Shown: positions 43,901-50,967 of the stretch, in pieces | Numbering within the stretch: position 1 is the first letter of the stretch | Layout of the letters: every line of letters begins with the position of its first letter | NCBI RefSeq assembly: GCF_039541575.1 | Contig: NZ_BAABGM010000007.1 | Span: 1-64,000, forward strand | Direction: 5' to 3' | Source of the DNA: Fodinibacter luteus | GTDB taxonomy: Bacteria; Actinomycetota; Actinomycetes; Actinomycetales; Dermatophilaceae | DNA: 64,000 nucleotides | Made by a program: the position numbers and the translations under genes | The notes under the pieces: model-generated | The model's database searches: none | Told to the model about the DNA's origin: nothing | Seen by the model: only the letters and a program-made list of their open reading frames with translations

Positions 43901-44503
43901 GTCAACCCGCTCGCCCTCGAGGAGTTCGCCGCCCTCGAGGAGCGGCACACCTTCCTCACGACCCAGCTCGAGGACCTCAAGCGCTCCAAGCGCGACCTGC
44001 TCGACATCGTCAAGGAGGTCGACGAGCGCGTCGAGCAGGTGTTCTCCGAGGCCTTCCGCGACACCGAGGAGCAGTTCGGCAGGGTCTTCGAGCGGCTCTT
44101 CCCCGGTGGCGAGGGGCGGCTCGTGCTCACCGACCCCGACGACATGCTGTCGACCGGCATCGAGGTCGAGGCCCGCCCGCCGGGCAAGAAGGTCAAGCGG
44201 CTCTCGCTGCTGTCCGGCGGCGAGCGCTCGCTCGTGGCCGTCGCCCTGCTCGTCGCCATCTTCAAGGCCCGCCCGAGCCCGTTCTACATCATGGACGAGG
44301 TCGAAGCGGCGCTCGACGACACCAACCTCGGCCGCCTCATCACCCTCTTCGAGGAGCTGCGCGACTCCAGCCAGCTCATCGTCATCACGCACCAGAAGCG
44401 CACCATGGAGGTCGCCGACGCGCTCTACGGCGTCTCGATGCGCGGCGACGGCGTGACGACGGTCGTCTCGCAGCGCATCCGCGACGTCGCCGCGACCGCC
44501 TGA
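40931..44503 (+). CDS. smc: Chromosome segregation ATPase SMC
   Basis: The 1,190-residue protein is a complete SMC. The Walker A GPNGSGKSN is near residues 33-41. Long coiled coils cover about 170-500 and 650-1010, and the hinge lies between, with GTVASLLHV near 517. The ABC signature LLSGGERSLVAVA is near 1094 and Walker B IMDEVEAALDD near 1118. It condenses and segregates the chromosome with ScpAB, encoded elsewhere. The gene starts 63 bases after chorismate mutase; a TAGAGT box at 40865-40870 gives a possible separate promoter. Confidence 0.97.
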   Translation: MYLKTLTLRGFKSFASATTLRLEPGITCVVGPNGSGKSNVVDALAWVMGEQGAKSLRGGKMEDVIFAGTAGRPPLGRAEVSLTIDNTDGALPIDYTEVTITRTMFRGGGSEYAINGTSCRLLDVQELLSDSGLGREMHVIVGQGQLDTVLRATPEERRGFIEEAAGVLKHRRRKERALRKLETMGANLTRVQDLTGEIRRQLGPLGRQAEAARRAAVIQAEARDARLRLLADDLVQLTAVLEQEVADETALIERRTAVEDALAEVRTRLADVERRSAEAAPELGRAQERFVRLQSLRDRLESTGSVAAERVRLLSQDEEHETTSGRDPDELRAQAERAREAERALLEEVAATTGELAAAVARREQLEAAYAAEQARLARLARAAADRREGLARLAGQVAARRSRIEAGEAEIGRLEETVAAARARAAEAEQEYSRLEGGVAVEEEGEEGLDEAYESAAALLSEVEARIEALVATEREAERDRSSTAARIEALELSLRRKDGAATLLAAADDEHGVVGTVASLLHVSGGHEAAVAAALGWASEALAVPTAEHAARAIGSLREGDGGRAALLVGATASPTDPASWPVLDDGAVWARDVVRAPDDVRPALEQLLDRVALVATAAHAVALVDRQAGITAVTPDGDVFGPGWARGGSSAGESLLELQAALDDSRATLETAAASVERTRFALVAARERAREVGAEVEAALGALHESDARMAAVAERLGGLGAAVRTATAEADRTERAVATARETLEEDRVELGALEARLAEAEAAPAEEAEEPSTDERDRLELEASRARTAETELRLALRTREERARSLKGRADSLDGAARNELAARERLRERRERRRREATVAEAVHAAASYAVGRVAGALARATTLRDAAEAERGERDVAAVALREELTRVQDELRDLTDSAHRDEVARARQVARIEQLQARALEELGIDPEVLVEEFGPHREVPHVLAPGDDPAAAPEPGPYVREEQEKRLRRAERGLQALGRVNPLALEEFAALEERHTFLTTQLEDLKRSKRDLLDIVKEVDERVEQVFSEAFRDTEEQFGRVFERLFPGGEGRLVLTDPDDMLSTGIEVEARPPGKKVKRLSLLSGGERSLVAVALLVAIFKARPSPFYIMDEVEAALDDTNLGRLITLFEELRDSSQLIVITHQKRTMEVADALYGVSMRGDGVTTVVSQRIRDVAATA

Positions 44504-44517
44504 GCCGCACGGCATCC

Positions 44518-44543
44518 GCACGGCATCCCCCCGGATGCCGTGC
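44518..44543. terminator. Octamer hairpin between smc and lepB
   Basis: GCACGGCATCC at 44518-44528 pairs with GGATGCCGTGC at 44533-44543 around CCCC. A further CGGCATCC lies at 44510-44517. It separates two convergent genes and probably ends both transcripts. Confidence 0.7.
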
Positions 44544-44568
44544 CGCCCCGTGCGCTGCCCGCCCCCCG

Positions 44569-45279
44569 TCAGCCGGGCAGGGGCCCGACGTCGCCGAGCG
44601 GCCAGAACCGCAGGACGACGGGCCCGATGACCCGCTCCCCAGGCACGAGGCGGACGCACTCGGGCCCCTCGGTCGCCCCCCGGCAGCCGATGACCGAGTC
44701 GGCCGACTGCGAGCGGTGGTCGCCGAGCACGAGGAGGTTCTCGCTCGGCACGGTGATCTCGGGGAAGCACCGGCTCGAGCGCGGCGTCGTCGTGCAGTCG
44801 AGCACGCCGGGGGTGAACGGCAGGTCCTCGAAGACGTACGGCTCGTCGAGCGGCTCGCCGTCGACGGTCACCGCGCCGTCGGCGCTGCAGCACGCGACCC
44901 GGTGCCCGGGCAGGCCGACGACCCGCTTGACGGTGTAGGCGGTGCTGCTCGGCCCGATGCCGGTGAGGTCGCCGAACCCGCGCAGGACGCGCACGACGAC
45001 GTTGTCGGCGGGGGGCAGCTCCGTGGCCTGCCACGTCTCGCCGTGCCCGAAGACGACGACGTCACCCCGGGCGACGTCGTCGTCGAGCCGGTTGACGAGG
45101 ATCCGGTCCCCGATGTGGAGGGTGTTCTCCATCGACTGCGACGGGACGCCGAAGGGCTTGACGAGGAAGGCCTGGACGAGCGCCACCGCCACGAGCGCGA
45201 TGAGCACCTCGGAGAACATCGGCAGTCGGCGGCGACGGCGCGGCGGCGCCCCGTCCGACGCGGGCGCGGCGGCAGTCAC
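44569..45279 (-). CDS. lepB: Type I signal peptidase
   Basis: The 236-residue membrane protease removes signal peptides after Sec export. One hydrophobic segment at about residues 22-40 anchors it. The catalytic Ser is in VPSQSMENTL near 45-54 and the catalytic Lys in YTVKRVVGLPG near 115-125. LVLGDHRSQSADS near 188-200 is the conserved box E. A TAGGGT box (minus strand 45291-45286) ends six bases before the GTG. Its location near ftsY and ffh puts export genes together. Confidence 0.95.
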   Translation of the reverse strand: MTAAAPASDGAPPRRRRRLPMFSEVLIALVAVALVQAFLVKPFGVPSQSMENTLHIGDRILVNRLDDDVARGDVVVFGHGETWQATELPPADNVVVRVLRGFGDLTGIGPSSTAYTVKRVVGLPGHRVACCSADGAVTVDGEPLDEPYVFEDLPFTPGVLDCTTTPRSSRCFPEITVPSENLLVLGDHRSQSADSVIGCRGATEGPECVRLVPGERVIGPVVLRFWPLGDVGPLPG

Positions 45280-45351
45280 GGCGCCACCCTAGTCAGGCGC
45301 GCCGGGAGTGTCGATTTGGTCGCCCGGTGGTGCCTCTGCGACGGTTGGGAC

Positions 45352-45591
45352 ATGATCTCCGTCGTGCTCGGCCTGCTCCTCTGCGTCGGACTCGCCCTCA
45401 CCGTCATGGCCCTCGTCGCCGTCCCGGCCCGCCGCGAGGGACGCGACGTGCTGAGCGAGCGCGGCGAGGAGGTCATCGGCTCGATCCGCGAGCGCCAGCT
45501 GCCCGGCCGGCGCGACGACGCCGCCGCCGGGCGCCGACCGGTGCCCGAGGGCTCGGGCCCGCTCGACGCCGCCGTCGCGACCCACCGCTGA
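45352..45591 (+). CDS. Small single-span membrane protein
   Basis: The 79-residue protein has one hydrophobic segment at about residues 2-24 and then a charged cytoplasmic-type tail rich in Arg, Glu and Asp. No family is recognised. A weak GACGGT box ends six bases before ATG 45352, with TTTGGT 19 bases upstream of it. It ends five bases before the M13 peptidase start, so co-transcription is likely. Confidence 0.6.
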   Translation: MISVVLGLLLCVGLALTVMALVAVPARREGRDVLSERGEEVIGSIRERQLPGRRDDAAAGRRPVPEGSGPLDAAVATHR

Positions 45592-45595
45592 GCCC

Positions 45596-47548
45596 GTGCG
45601 CTCCGGCATCGACCCCGCCGCCGTCGACCCCGCGGTCCGGCCGCAGGACGACCTGTTCGCGCACGTCAACGGCCGCTGGGTCGCGTCTACGCCGATCCCC
45701 CCCGACCGCGGCCGCTACGGCACGTTCGACATCCTGCGCGAGACGGCCGAGGCCCACGTTCGCGAGATCATCGAGGAGGTCGCCGCCGGCTCGCCCGAAC
45801 CGGGCACGGTGGCCGCGAAGGTCGGCGACCTGTACTCCTGCTTCATGGACGAGGAGACCGTCGAGGCCCTCGGCGCCGCACCGCTCGCCGCCGACCTCGA
45901 GCGGGTCGCGGCCGTCTCCGGCCCGGCCGACGTCGTCGCGGCGACGGGCACCTTCGGGCGCGCCGGCATCCTCGGCCTCGTCCTGCCGTTCGTCAACACC
46001 GACGACCGCGACCCCGACCGGTACGTCGTCTACCTCGAGCAGGCGGGCCTCGGGCTCCCCGACGAGTCGTACTACCGCGAGGAGCAGCACGCCGACAAGC
46101 GCACGGCATACGTCGCGCACGTCGAGCGGATGCTGGCCCTCGCCTCCTGGCCGGACCCCGCCGGCGCGGCTGCCCGGGTCATGGCGCTCGAGACGCGGCT
46201 GGCTGCCGGGCACTGGGACAAGGTGACCAACCGCGACCCGGTCAAGACGTACACCCTCGTCGACCTCGCCGGGCTCGCCGAGATGGGTCCCGGCGTCGAC
46301 TGGGAGGCCTACCTCGCCGGGCTCGGCGCGACCCCCGCGGCGTTCGACGCCGTCGTCGTGCGCCAGCCCGACCACGTCCGCTCGGTCGCGGCCGCCCTCG
46401 CCGAGGAGCCGGTCGCGACGTGGCGCGACTGGCTCGCGTGGCACGTCGTCCACGCGCACGCGCCCTACCTGTCGGCGGCGTTCGTCGAGGAGAACTTCGA
46501 CTTCTACGGGCGCACCCTGTCCGGTGTGCCCGAGATGCGCGAGCGGTGGAAGCGCGGGGTGGGGCTCGTCGAGGAGTCCCTCGGCGAGGCCGTGGGCCAG
46601 CTCTACGTCGAGCGCCACTTCCCGCCGCACGCCAAGGACGCCATGGTCGAGCTCGTCGGCAACCTCGTCGAGGCGTTCCGCCGCAGCCTGAGCGAGGTGC
46701 CCTGGATGGGCGACGACACCCGGCGCGAGGCCCTGACCAAGCTCGGCCAGTTCACGCCGAAGATCGGCTACCCGCAGCAGTGGCGCGACTACACCGCCCT
46801 CGAGATCGTCCCCGGCGACCTGCTCGGCAACGTGCGGCGGGCCGTCGCGTTCGAGGTCGACCGCCAGCTGGCCAAGCTCGGCGGGCCGGTCGACCGCGAC
46901 GAGTGGTTCATGACCCCGCAGACGGTCAACGCCTACTACAACCCCGGCCTCAACGAGATCGTCTTCCCCGCGGCGATCCTCCAGCCGCCGTTCTTCGACG
47001 TCGAGGCCGACGCCGCCGTCAACTACGGCGGCATCGGGGCGGTCATCGGGCACGAGATCGGCCACGGCTTCGACGACCAGGGCTCGCAGTTCGACGGCAC
47101 CGGCACGCTGCGCAACTGGTGGACCGACGAGGACCGGGCGGCGTTCCAGGCGCTCGCCGACGCCCTCGTCACCCAGTTCGACGAGCTCGAGACGCGCGAC
47201 GCCCCGGGCCACAAGGTCAACGGTGCGCTCACCGTCGGCGAGAACATCGGCGACCTCGGTGGGCTGACCATCGGGCACCTCGCCTACCGCATCTCGCTCG
47301 GCGGCGACCCCGCGCCGGTCATCGACGGCCGCACCGGCGACCAGCGGTTCTTCGTCGGCTGGGCCCAGGTCTGGCGCGGGGCCGCCCGTCGGGCCGAGGC
47401 GGAGCGGCTGCTCGCCCTCGACCCCCACAGCCCGATGGACCTGCGTGCCAACGCGGTGCGCAACCTCACCGAGTTCCACGAGGCCTTCGACGTCGCCCCG
47501 GGTGACGGCATGTGGGTCGACCCGCAGCACCGGGTTCGCATCTTCTGA
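45596..47548 (+). CDS. M13-family zinc metallopeptidase (neprilysin-like)
   Basis: The 650-residue protein begins with the M13 start QDDLFAHVNGRW near residue 17. The zinc site is VIGHEIGHGFDDQG near 482-495 (two His, catalytic Glu) with the third ligand in ENIGDLGG near 549. NAYYNPGLNEIVFPAAILQPP near 443-463 is the substrate-binding block. No signal peptide or membrane segment is seen, so it should be a cytosolic oligopeptidase, unlike animal neprilysin. The GTG start lies five bases after the small membrane-protein gene. Confidence 0.93.
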   Translation: MRSGIDPAAVDPAVRPQDDLFAHVNGRWVASTPIPPDRGRYGTFDILRETAEAHVREIIEEVAAGSPEPGTVAAKVGDLYSCFMDEETVEALGAAPLAADLERVAAVSGPADVVAATGTFGRAGILGLVLPFVNTDDRDPDRYVVYLEQAGLGLPDESYYREEQHADKRTAYVAHVERMLALASWPDPAGAAARVMALETRLAAGHWDKVTNRDPVKTYTLVDLAGLAEMGPGVDWEAYLAGLGATPAAFDAVVVRQPDHVRSVAAALAEEPVATWRDWLAWHVVHAHAPYLSAAFVEENFDFYGRTLSGVPEMRERWKRGVGLVEESLGEAVGQLYVERHFPPHAKDAMVELVGNLVEAFRRSLSEVPWMGDDTRREALTKLGQFTPKIGYPQQWRDYTALEIVPGDLLGNVRRAVAFEVDRQLAKLGGPVDRDEWFMTPQTVNAYYNPGLNEIVFPAAILQPPFFDVEADAAVNYGGIGAVIGHEIGHGFDDQGSQFDGTGTLRNWWTDEDRAAFQALADALVTQFDELETRDAPGHKVNGALTVGENIGDLGGLTIGHLAYRISLGGDPAPVIDGRTGDQRFFVGWAQVWRGAARRAEAERLLALDPHSPMDLRANAVRNLTEFHEAFDVAPGDGMWVDPQHRVRIF

Positions 47549-47620
47549 CCGCGTCGCTGCCCGCTGGCGCCTGCCGGGCGCGGCGCCGGACGCCGTTCCC
47601 CCCGGATGCCGTCGCGCCGG

Positions 47621-47650
47621 TTTGGGTGCCGTCGGGTCGGCTGCGAGGAT
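47621..47650 (+). promoter_or_regulatory. Candidate ftsY promoter
   Basis: TTTGGG at 47621-47626 and GAGGAT at 47645-47650 are 18 bases apart. The -10 box ends six bases before GTG 47657, giving a leaderless message. The -35 style matches those before yceD and the tRNAs. Confidence 0.5.
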
Positions 47651-47656
47651 GAGCGG

Positions 47657-48880
47657 GTGAGCGCCATCGACACCCTGTGGGAGTACCTCGCCGTCGCCGT
47701 CGGCATCATCGTCGTCGTCGGGGGCATCGCCCTCGGCCTGATGCGCGGGCGGGGCGGCCGGACCAAGGAGCTGCCGCCGACCCCGCCGAGCAGCGCCCCG
47801 GGCGGGCCGGCGGTCGACGTCGACGCCGCACCCGAGGGGGCGATCGGCACGCTCGAGCGGCCCGGGTCGACCGACGTCCTCGAGCCGTCGGTCGTCGAGC
47901 CCGAGCTCGAGGCCGTGCCCCCGGCGCCGGCGCCCGTCCCCACGATCGAGCGGCCCGAGGCACCGGCCGGCCGGCTGCGGCGGCTGCGGGCCCGGCTCGC
48001 CCGCTCGAACACGGCGCTCGGCAAGGGGCTGCTCGCCCTGCTGTCCGGCGGGCGGCTCGACGAGGCCGCGTGGGAGGAGGTCGAGGACACCCTCCTCGCC
48101 GCCGACCTCGGCGTCGCCGCGACGACCGACCTCGTCGATGCCCTGCGCACGAAGGTGGCCGTCGAGGGCACGACCGACGAGGCGACGGTGCGGGGGTGGC
48201 TGCGCGAGGAGCTCCTCACCCTCGTCGACCCGACGATGGACCGCTCGGTCGTCTCGTCCCGGGTCGACGGCCGGCCGGCCTGCGTGCTCGTCGTCGGCGT
48301 CAACGGCACGGGCAAGACGACGACGGTGGGCAAGCTGGCCCGGGTGCTCGTCGCCGAGGACAAGGACGTCGTCCTCGGGGCGGCCGACACCTTCCGCGCG
48401 GCGGCCGCCGACCAGCTCCAGACGTGGGGCGAGCGCGTCGGCGTGCCGACGGTCCGCTCCGACCGCGACGGCGCCGACCCCGCCGCCGTCGCCTTCGACG
48501 CCGTGCGGGCGGCCGCGGAGATGGAGGCCGACGTCGTCCTCGTCGACACGGCCGGGCGCCTGCAGAACAAGGTCGGGCTCATGGACGAGCTCGGCAAGGT
48601 CAAGCGGGTCATCGAGAAGCAGAGCCCGGTCGACGAGGTGCTCCTCGTCCTCGACGCCACGACCGGACAGAACGGCATGCGCCAGGCGGAGGTCTTCTCG
48701 CAGGTCGTCGGCATCACCGGCATCGTGCTCACCAAGCTCGACGGCACCGCGAAGGGCGGCATCGTCGTCGCGGTGCAGCGCGAGCTCGGGGTCCCCGTCA
48801 AGCTCGTCGGACTCGGGGAGGGGCCCGACGACCTCGCCCCCTTCGACCCCGAGGCGTTCGTCGACGCGATCCTCGACTGA
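47657..48880 (+). CDS. ftsY: Signal recognition particle receptor FtsY
   Basis: The 407-residue GTPase docks SRP-ribosome complexes at the membrane. It starts with a hydrophobic segment at residues 8-28, a feature of actinobacterial FtsY, then an acidic/Pro linker to about residue 105. The NG domain follows: GVNGTGKTTTVGKLA near 213 (G1), VDTAGRLQNK near 294 and TKLDGTAKGG near 358. Its partner Ffh is encoded 4.6 kb downstream in the same direction, with the ammonium-sensing operon between. Confidence 0.96.
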   Translation: MSAIDTLWEYLAVAVGIIVVVGGIALGLMRGRGGRTKELPPTPPSSAPGGPAVDVDAAPEGAIGTLERPGSTDVLEPSVVEPELEAVPPAPAPVPTIERPEAPAGRLRRLRARLARSNTALGKGLLALLSGGRLDEAAWEEVEDTLLAADLGVAATTDLVDALRTKVAVEGTTDEATVRGWLREELLTLVDPTMDRSVVSSRVDGRPACVLVVGVNGTGKTTTVGKLARVLVAEDKDVVLGAADTFRAAAADQLQTWGERVGVPTVRSDRDGADPAAVAFDAVRAAAEMEADVVLVDTAGRLQNKVGLMDELGKVKRVIEKQSPVDEVLLVLDATTGQNGMRQAEVFSQVVGITGIVLTKLDGTAKGGIVVAVQRELGVPVKLVGLGEGPDDLAPFDPEAFVDAILD

Positions 48881-48932
48881 TCTCCCCGCCGGGCGGGCGG
48901 CATCCCGGCGAGGCCCGGGTGGGGTGCACCGT

Positions 48933-49017
48933 CGAACAGGCAGTGCGCGTCGGACGACGGGCGCCCTCCGCTGGGGCGTGCGGGCCGCGGGCCTGCACCC
49001 CGCCCACTGCCTGTTCG
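48933..49017. repeat. Inverted repeat between ftsY and amtB
   Basis: CGAACAGGCAGTG at 48933-48945 is the exact reverse complement of 49005-49017, with a 59-base spacer. A second near-complementary pair (GTGGGGTGCA region and TGCACCCCGC) crosses it rather than nesting. It may end the ftsY transcript. The gap 48881-49219 holds no gene; its other content is the GlnR-like site below. Confidence 0.5.
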
Positions 49018-49158
49018 TGGGGTCGCTCGCACCCCGAGCCGCTCACCCAGCCGCGCGCCCGGCATCCCACGCGGTTCGAGCACCTGCGGAAGGCGCCGGT
49101 CTCACGATGCGGGACCAGCGGTCGACCGAAACCCGATGCTTACACCGGCCGCCACGAT

Positions 49159-49196
49159 GCAACACCGCGGAAACACAACGCTGCGGGAGGCGAAAC
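49159..49196 (+). promoter_or_regulatory. Candidate GlnR box upstream of amtB
   Basis: The spacing GCAAC-6-GAAAC-6-CTGCG-6-GAAAC fits the actinobacterial GlnR pattern GTnAC-6-GAAAC repeated. Both GAAAC halves are perfect and exactly 22 bases apart (49170 and 49192). One GTnAC half has a single mismatch and the other is poor. Another GAAAC-6-CTTAC lies at 49128-49143. The box ends 24 bases before the amtB start, which suits an activator site at a leaderless promoter. Confidence 0.5.
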
Positions 49197-49219
49197 CCCG
49201 CACCGTCAGCGTTGTCGCC

Positions 49220-50629
49220 ATGAGCACACCACTGATGCCCCTCGTGGAGGCAGCAGAGACCGTCGACTACGCGGCCACCGCGTTCCTCATCCTCTGCGCC
49301 TCCCTCGTCCTCCTCATGACGACCCCCGGCCTGGCGCTGTTCTACGGCGGCATGACCCGGACCAAGTCCGTCCTCAACATGATGATGATGTCGTTCGGCG
49401 CCATGGGCGTCGTCGGGATCATCTACGTCCTCTACGGCTACTCGATGTCCTTCGGCAGCCAGGACGTCGCCGGGATCATCGCCAACCCGTTCGAGAAGTT
49501 CGGCCTGGCGAACACCGACGCGATCGTCAACCCCTTCGGCTACGAGGGCTACGGGAACGTCCCAGAGCTCGCGTTCGTCGGCTTCCAGCTGACCTTCGCC
49601 GTCATCACCGTCGCCCTCATCAGCGGCGCCGTGGCCGACCGGGTGAAGTTCTCGACCTGGCTCGTCTTCTCGGCCCTGTGGGTCACCTTCGCCTACTTCC
49701 CGATCGCCCACATGGTCTGGGGCGGTGGTCTGCTGTCCGGCGCCGAGTCCAGCCTGTCCGCTCTCGTCCTCGGCGCGACCGACGGCGCGGCCAACGTCGC
49801 CCCGATCGACTTCGCCGGTGGCACCGTCGTCCACATCAACGCCGGCATGGCCGGGCTCGTCCTCGCCCTCGTCGTCGGCACCCGCCTCGGCTTCGGCAAG
49901 GTCGCCATGCGCCCGCACAACGTCCCGCTCACGATGATCGGCGCCGGGCTGCTGTGGTTCGGCTGGTTCGGCTTCAACGCCGGCTCCGAGCTCGCCGCCG
50001 ACGAGACCGCCGCCCTCGTGTGGGTCAACACGACGGTCGCGACCTGCGCCGCGATGATGGGCTGGCTGCTCGTGGAGAAGCTGCGCGACGGCCACGCCAC
50101 CTCGGTGGGTGCCGCCTCGGGCGTCGTCGCCGGCCTCGTCGCGATCACCCCGGCCTGTGGGGCGCTCAGCCCGCTCGGCTCGATCGTCCTCGGGGTCGTC
50201 GCCGGTGGCCTCGCGGCCCTCGCGGTCGGCCTGAAGTTCCGGCTCGGCTACGACGACTCGCTCGACGTCGTCGGCGTCCACCTCGTCGCCGGCCTCTGGG
50301 GCACCATCGGTGCCGGCCTGCTCGCCACCTCCACCGGGCTGTTCTACGGTGGCGGGGTCGACCAGCTCATCGTGCAGGTCCTCGTCGCGCTCGCGGCGCT
50401 CGTCGTCTCCGGCGTCGTCACGCTCGCCATCGCCCTGGCCCTCAAGGCGACCATGGGCTGGCGCGTCCCCGAGGACGTCGAGGTCGCCGGCATCGACCAG
50501 TCCGAGCACGCCGAGTCGGCCTACGACCTCGTCTCCGTGGGTGGTCGGATGGGCCCCGGTGGCACCGGTGGCCCCGCCGGGTCGCGCACGGGCGACACCT
50601 CGAAGAACCTCGAAGGAGCCACCTCATGA
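49220..50629 (+). CDS. amtB: Ammonium transporter
   Basis: The 469-residue membrane protein has about eleven hydrophobic segments. Family motifs are visible: TTPGLALFYGGM near residues 34-45, DFAGGTVVHINAG near 198-210 (pore His) and GVHLVAGLWGT near 353-363 (second pore His). It brings ammonium into the cell. The ATG at 49220 is chosen because hydrophobic sequence starts soon after; no ribosome site is seen, and CAGCGT at 49207-49212 suggests a leaderless start. An in-frame ATG at 49136 is less likely. The stop overlaps glnK (ATGA). Confidence 0.94.
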   Translation: MSTPLMPLVEAAETVDYAATAFLILCASLVLLMTTPGLALFYGGMTRTKSVLNMMMMSFGAMGVVGIIYVLYGYSMSFGSQDVAGIIANPFEKFGLANTDAIVNPFGYEGYGNVPELAFVGFQLTFAVITVALISGAVADRVKFSTWLVFSALWVTFAYFPIAHMVWGGGLLSGAESSLSALVLGATDGAANVAPIDFAGGTVVHINAGMAGLVLALVVGTRLGFGKVAMRPHNVPLTMIGAGLLWFGWFGFNAGSELAADETAALVWVNTTVATCAAMMGWLLVEKLRDGHATSVGAASGVVAGLVAITPACGALSPLGSIVLGVVAGGLAALAVGLKFRLGYDDSLDVVGVHLVAGLWGTIGAGLLATSTGLFYGGGVDQLIVQVLVALAALVVSGVVTLAIALALKATMGWRVPEDVEVAGIDQSEHAESAYDLVSVGGRMGPGGTGGPAGSRTGDTSKNLEGATS

Positions 50630-50964
50630 AGCTCGTCACCGCCATCATCAAGCCCCACCAGCTCGACGAGGTGAAGGAGGCCCTCGAGGCCTTCGGCATC
50701 CAGGGCATGACCATCAGCGAGGCCCACGGCTACGGTCGCCAGCGCGGGCACAGCGAGGTCTACCGCGGTGCGGAGTACACCGTCGACTTCGTCCCGAAGA
50801 GCCGCGTCGAGGTCCTCGTCGACGACATGGACGCCACCTCCGTCGTCGACGTCATCCTCAAGGCCGCGCAGACCGGCCGGATCGGTGACGGCAAGATCTG
50901 GGTCGTCCCCGTCGAGGACGTCGCCCGGGTCCGCACCGGGGAGCGCGGCGTCGAGGCGATCTGA
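50626..50964 (+). CDS. glnK: Nitrogen regulatory protein PII
   Basis: The 112-residue PII protein starts MKLVTAIIKPHQLDEVKEAL. The T-loop carries YRGAEYTVDF near 46-55 with Tyr51, the residue modified by GlnD-type enzymes (uridylylation or, in several Actinobacteria, adenylylation). TGRIGDGKIWV near 83-93 binds ATP and 2-oxoglutarate. PII blocks AmtB when nitrogen is plentiful. The gene overlaps amtB and is followed three bases later by glnD, so the sensor, its target and its modifier are one operon. Confidence 0.97.
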   Translation: MKLVTAIIKPHQLDEVKEALEAFGIQGMTISEAHGYGRQRGHSEVYRGAEYTVDFVPKSRVEVLVDDMDATSVVDVILKAAQTGRIGDGKIWVVPVEDVARVRTGERGVEAI

Positions 50965-50967
50965 GCG

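Noticed and set aside
40064..45034. A 1,656-codon open frame opposite smc
   Set aside because: smc is complete and well conserved on the plus strand. The minus frame is low-complexity and has no recognisable motif.
49136..49219. ATG 49136 as the amtB start
   Set aside because: It would place the GlnR-like box inside the gene and add an unusual charged leader; ATG 49220 begins just before the first membrane segment.
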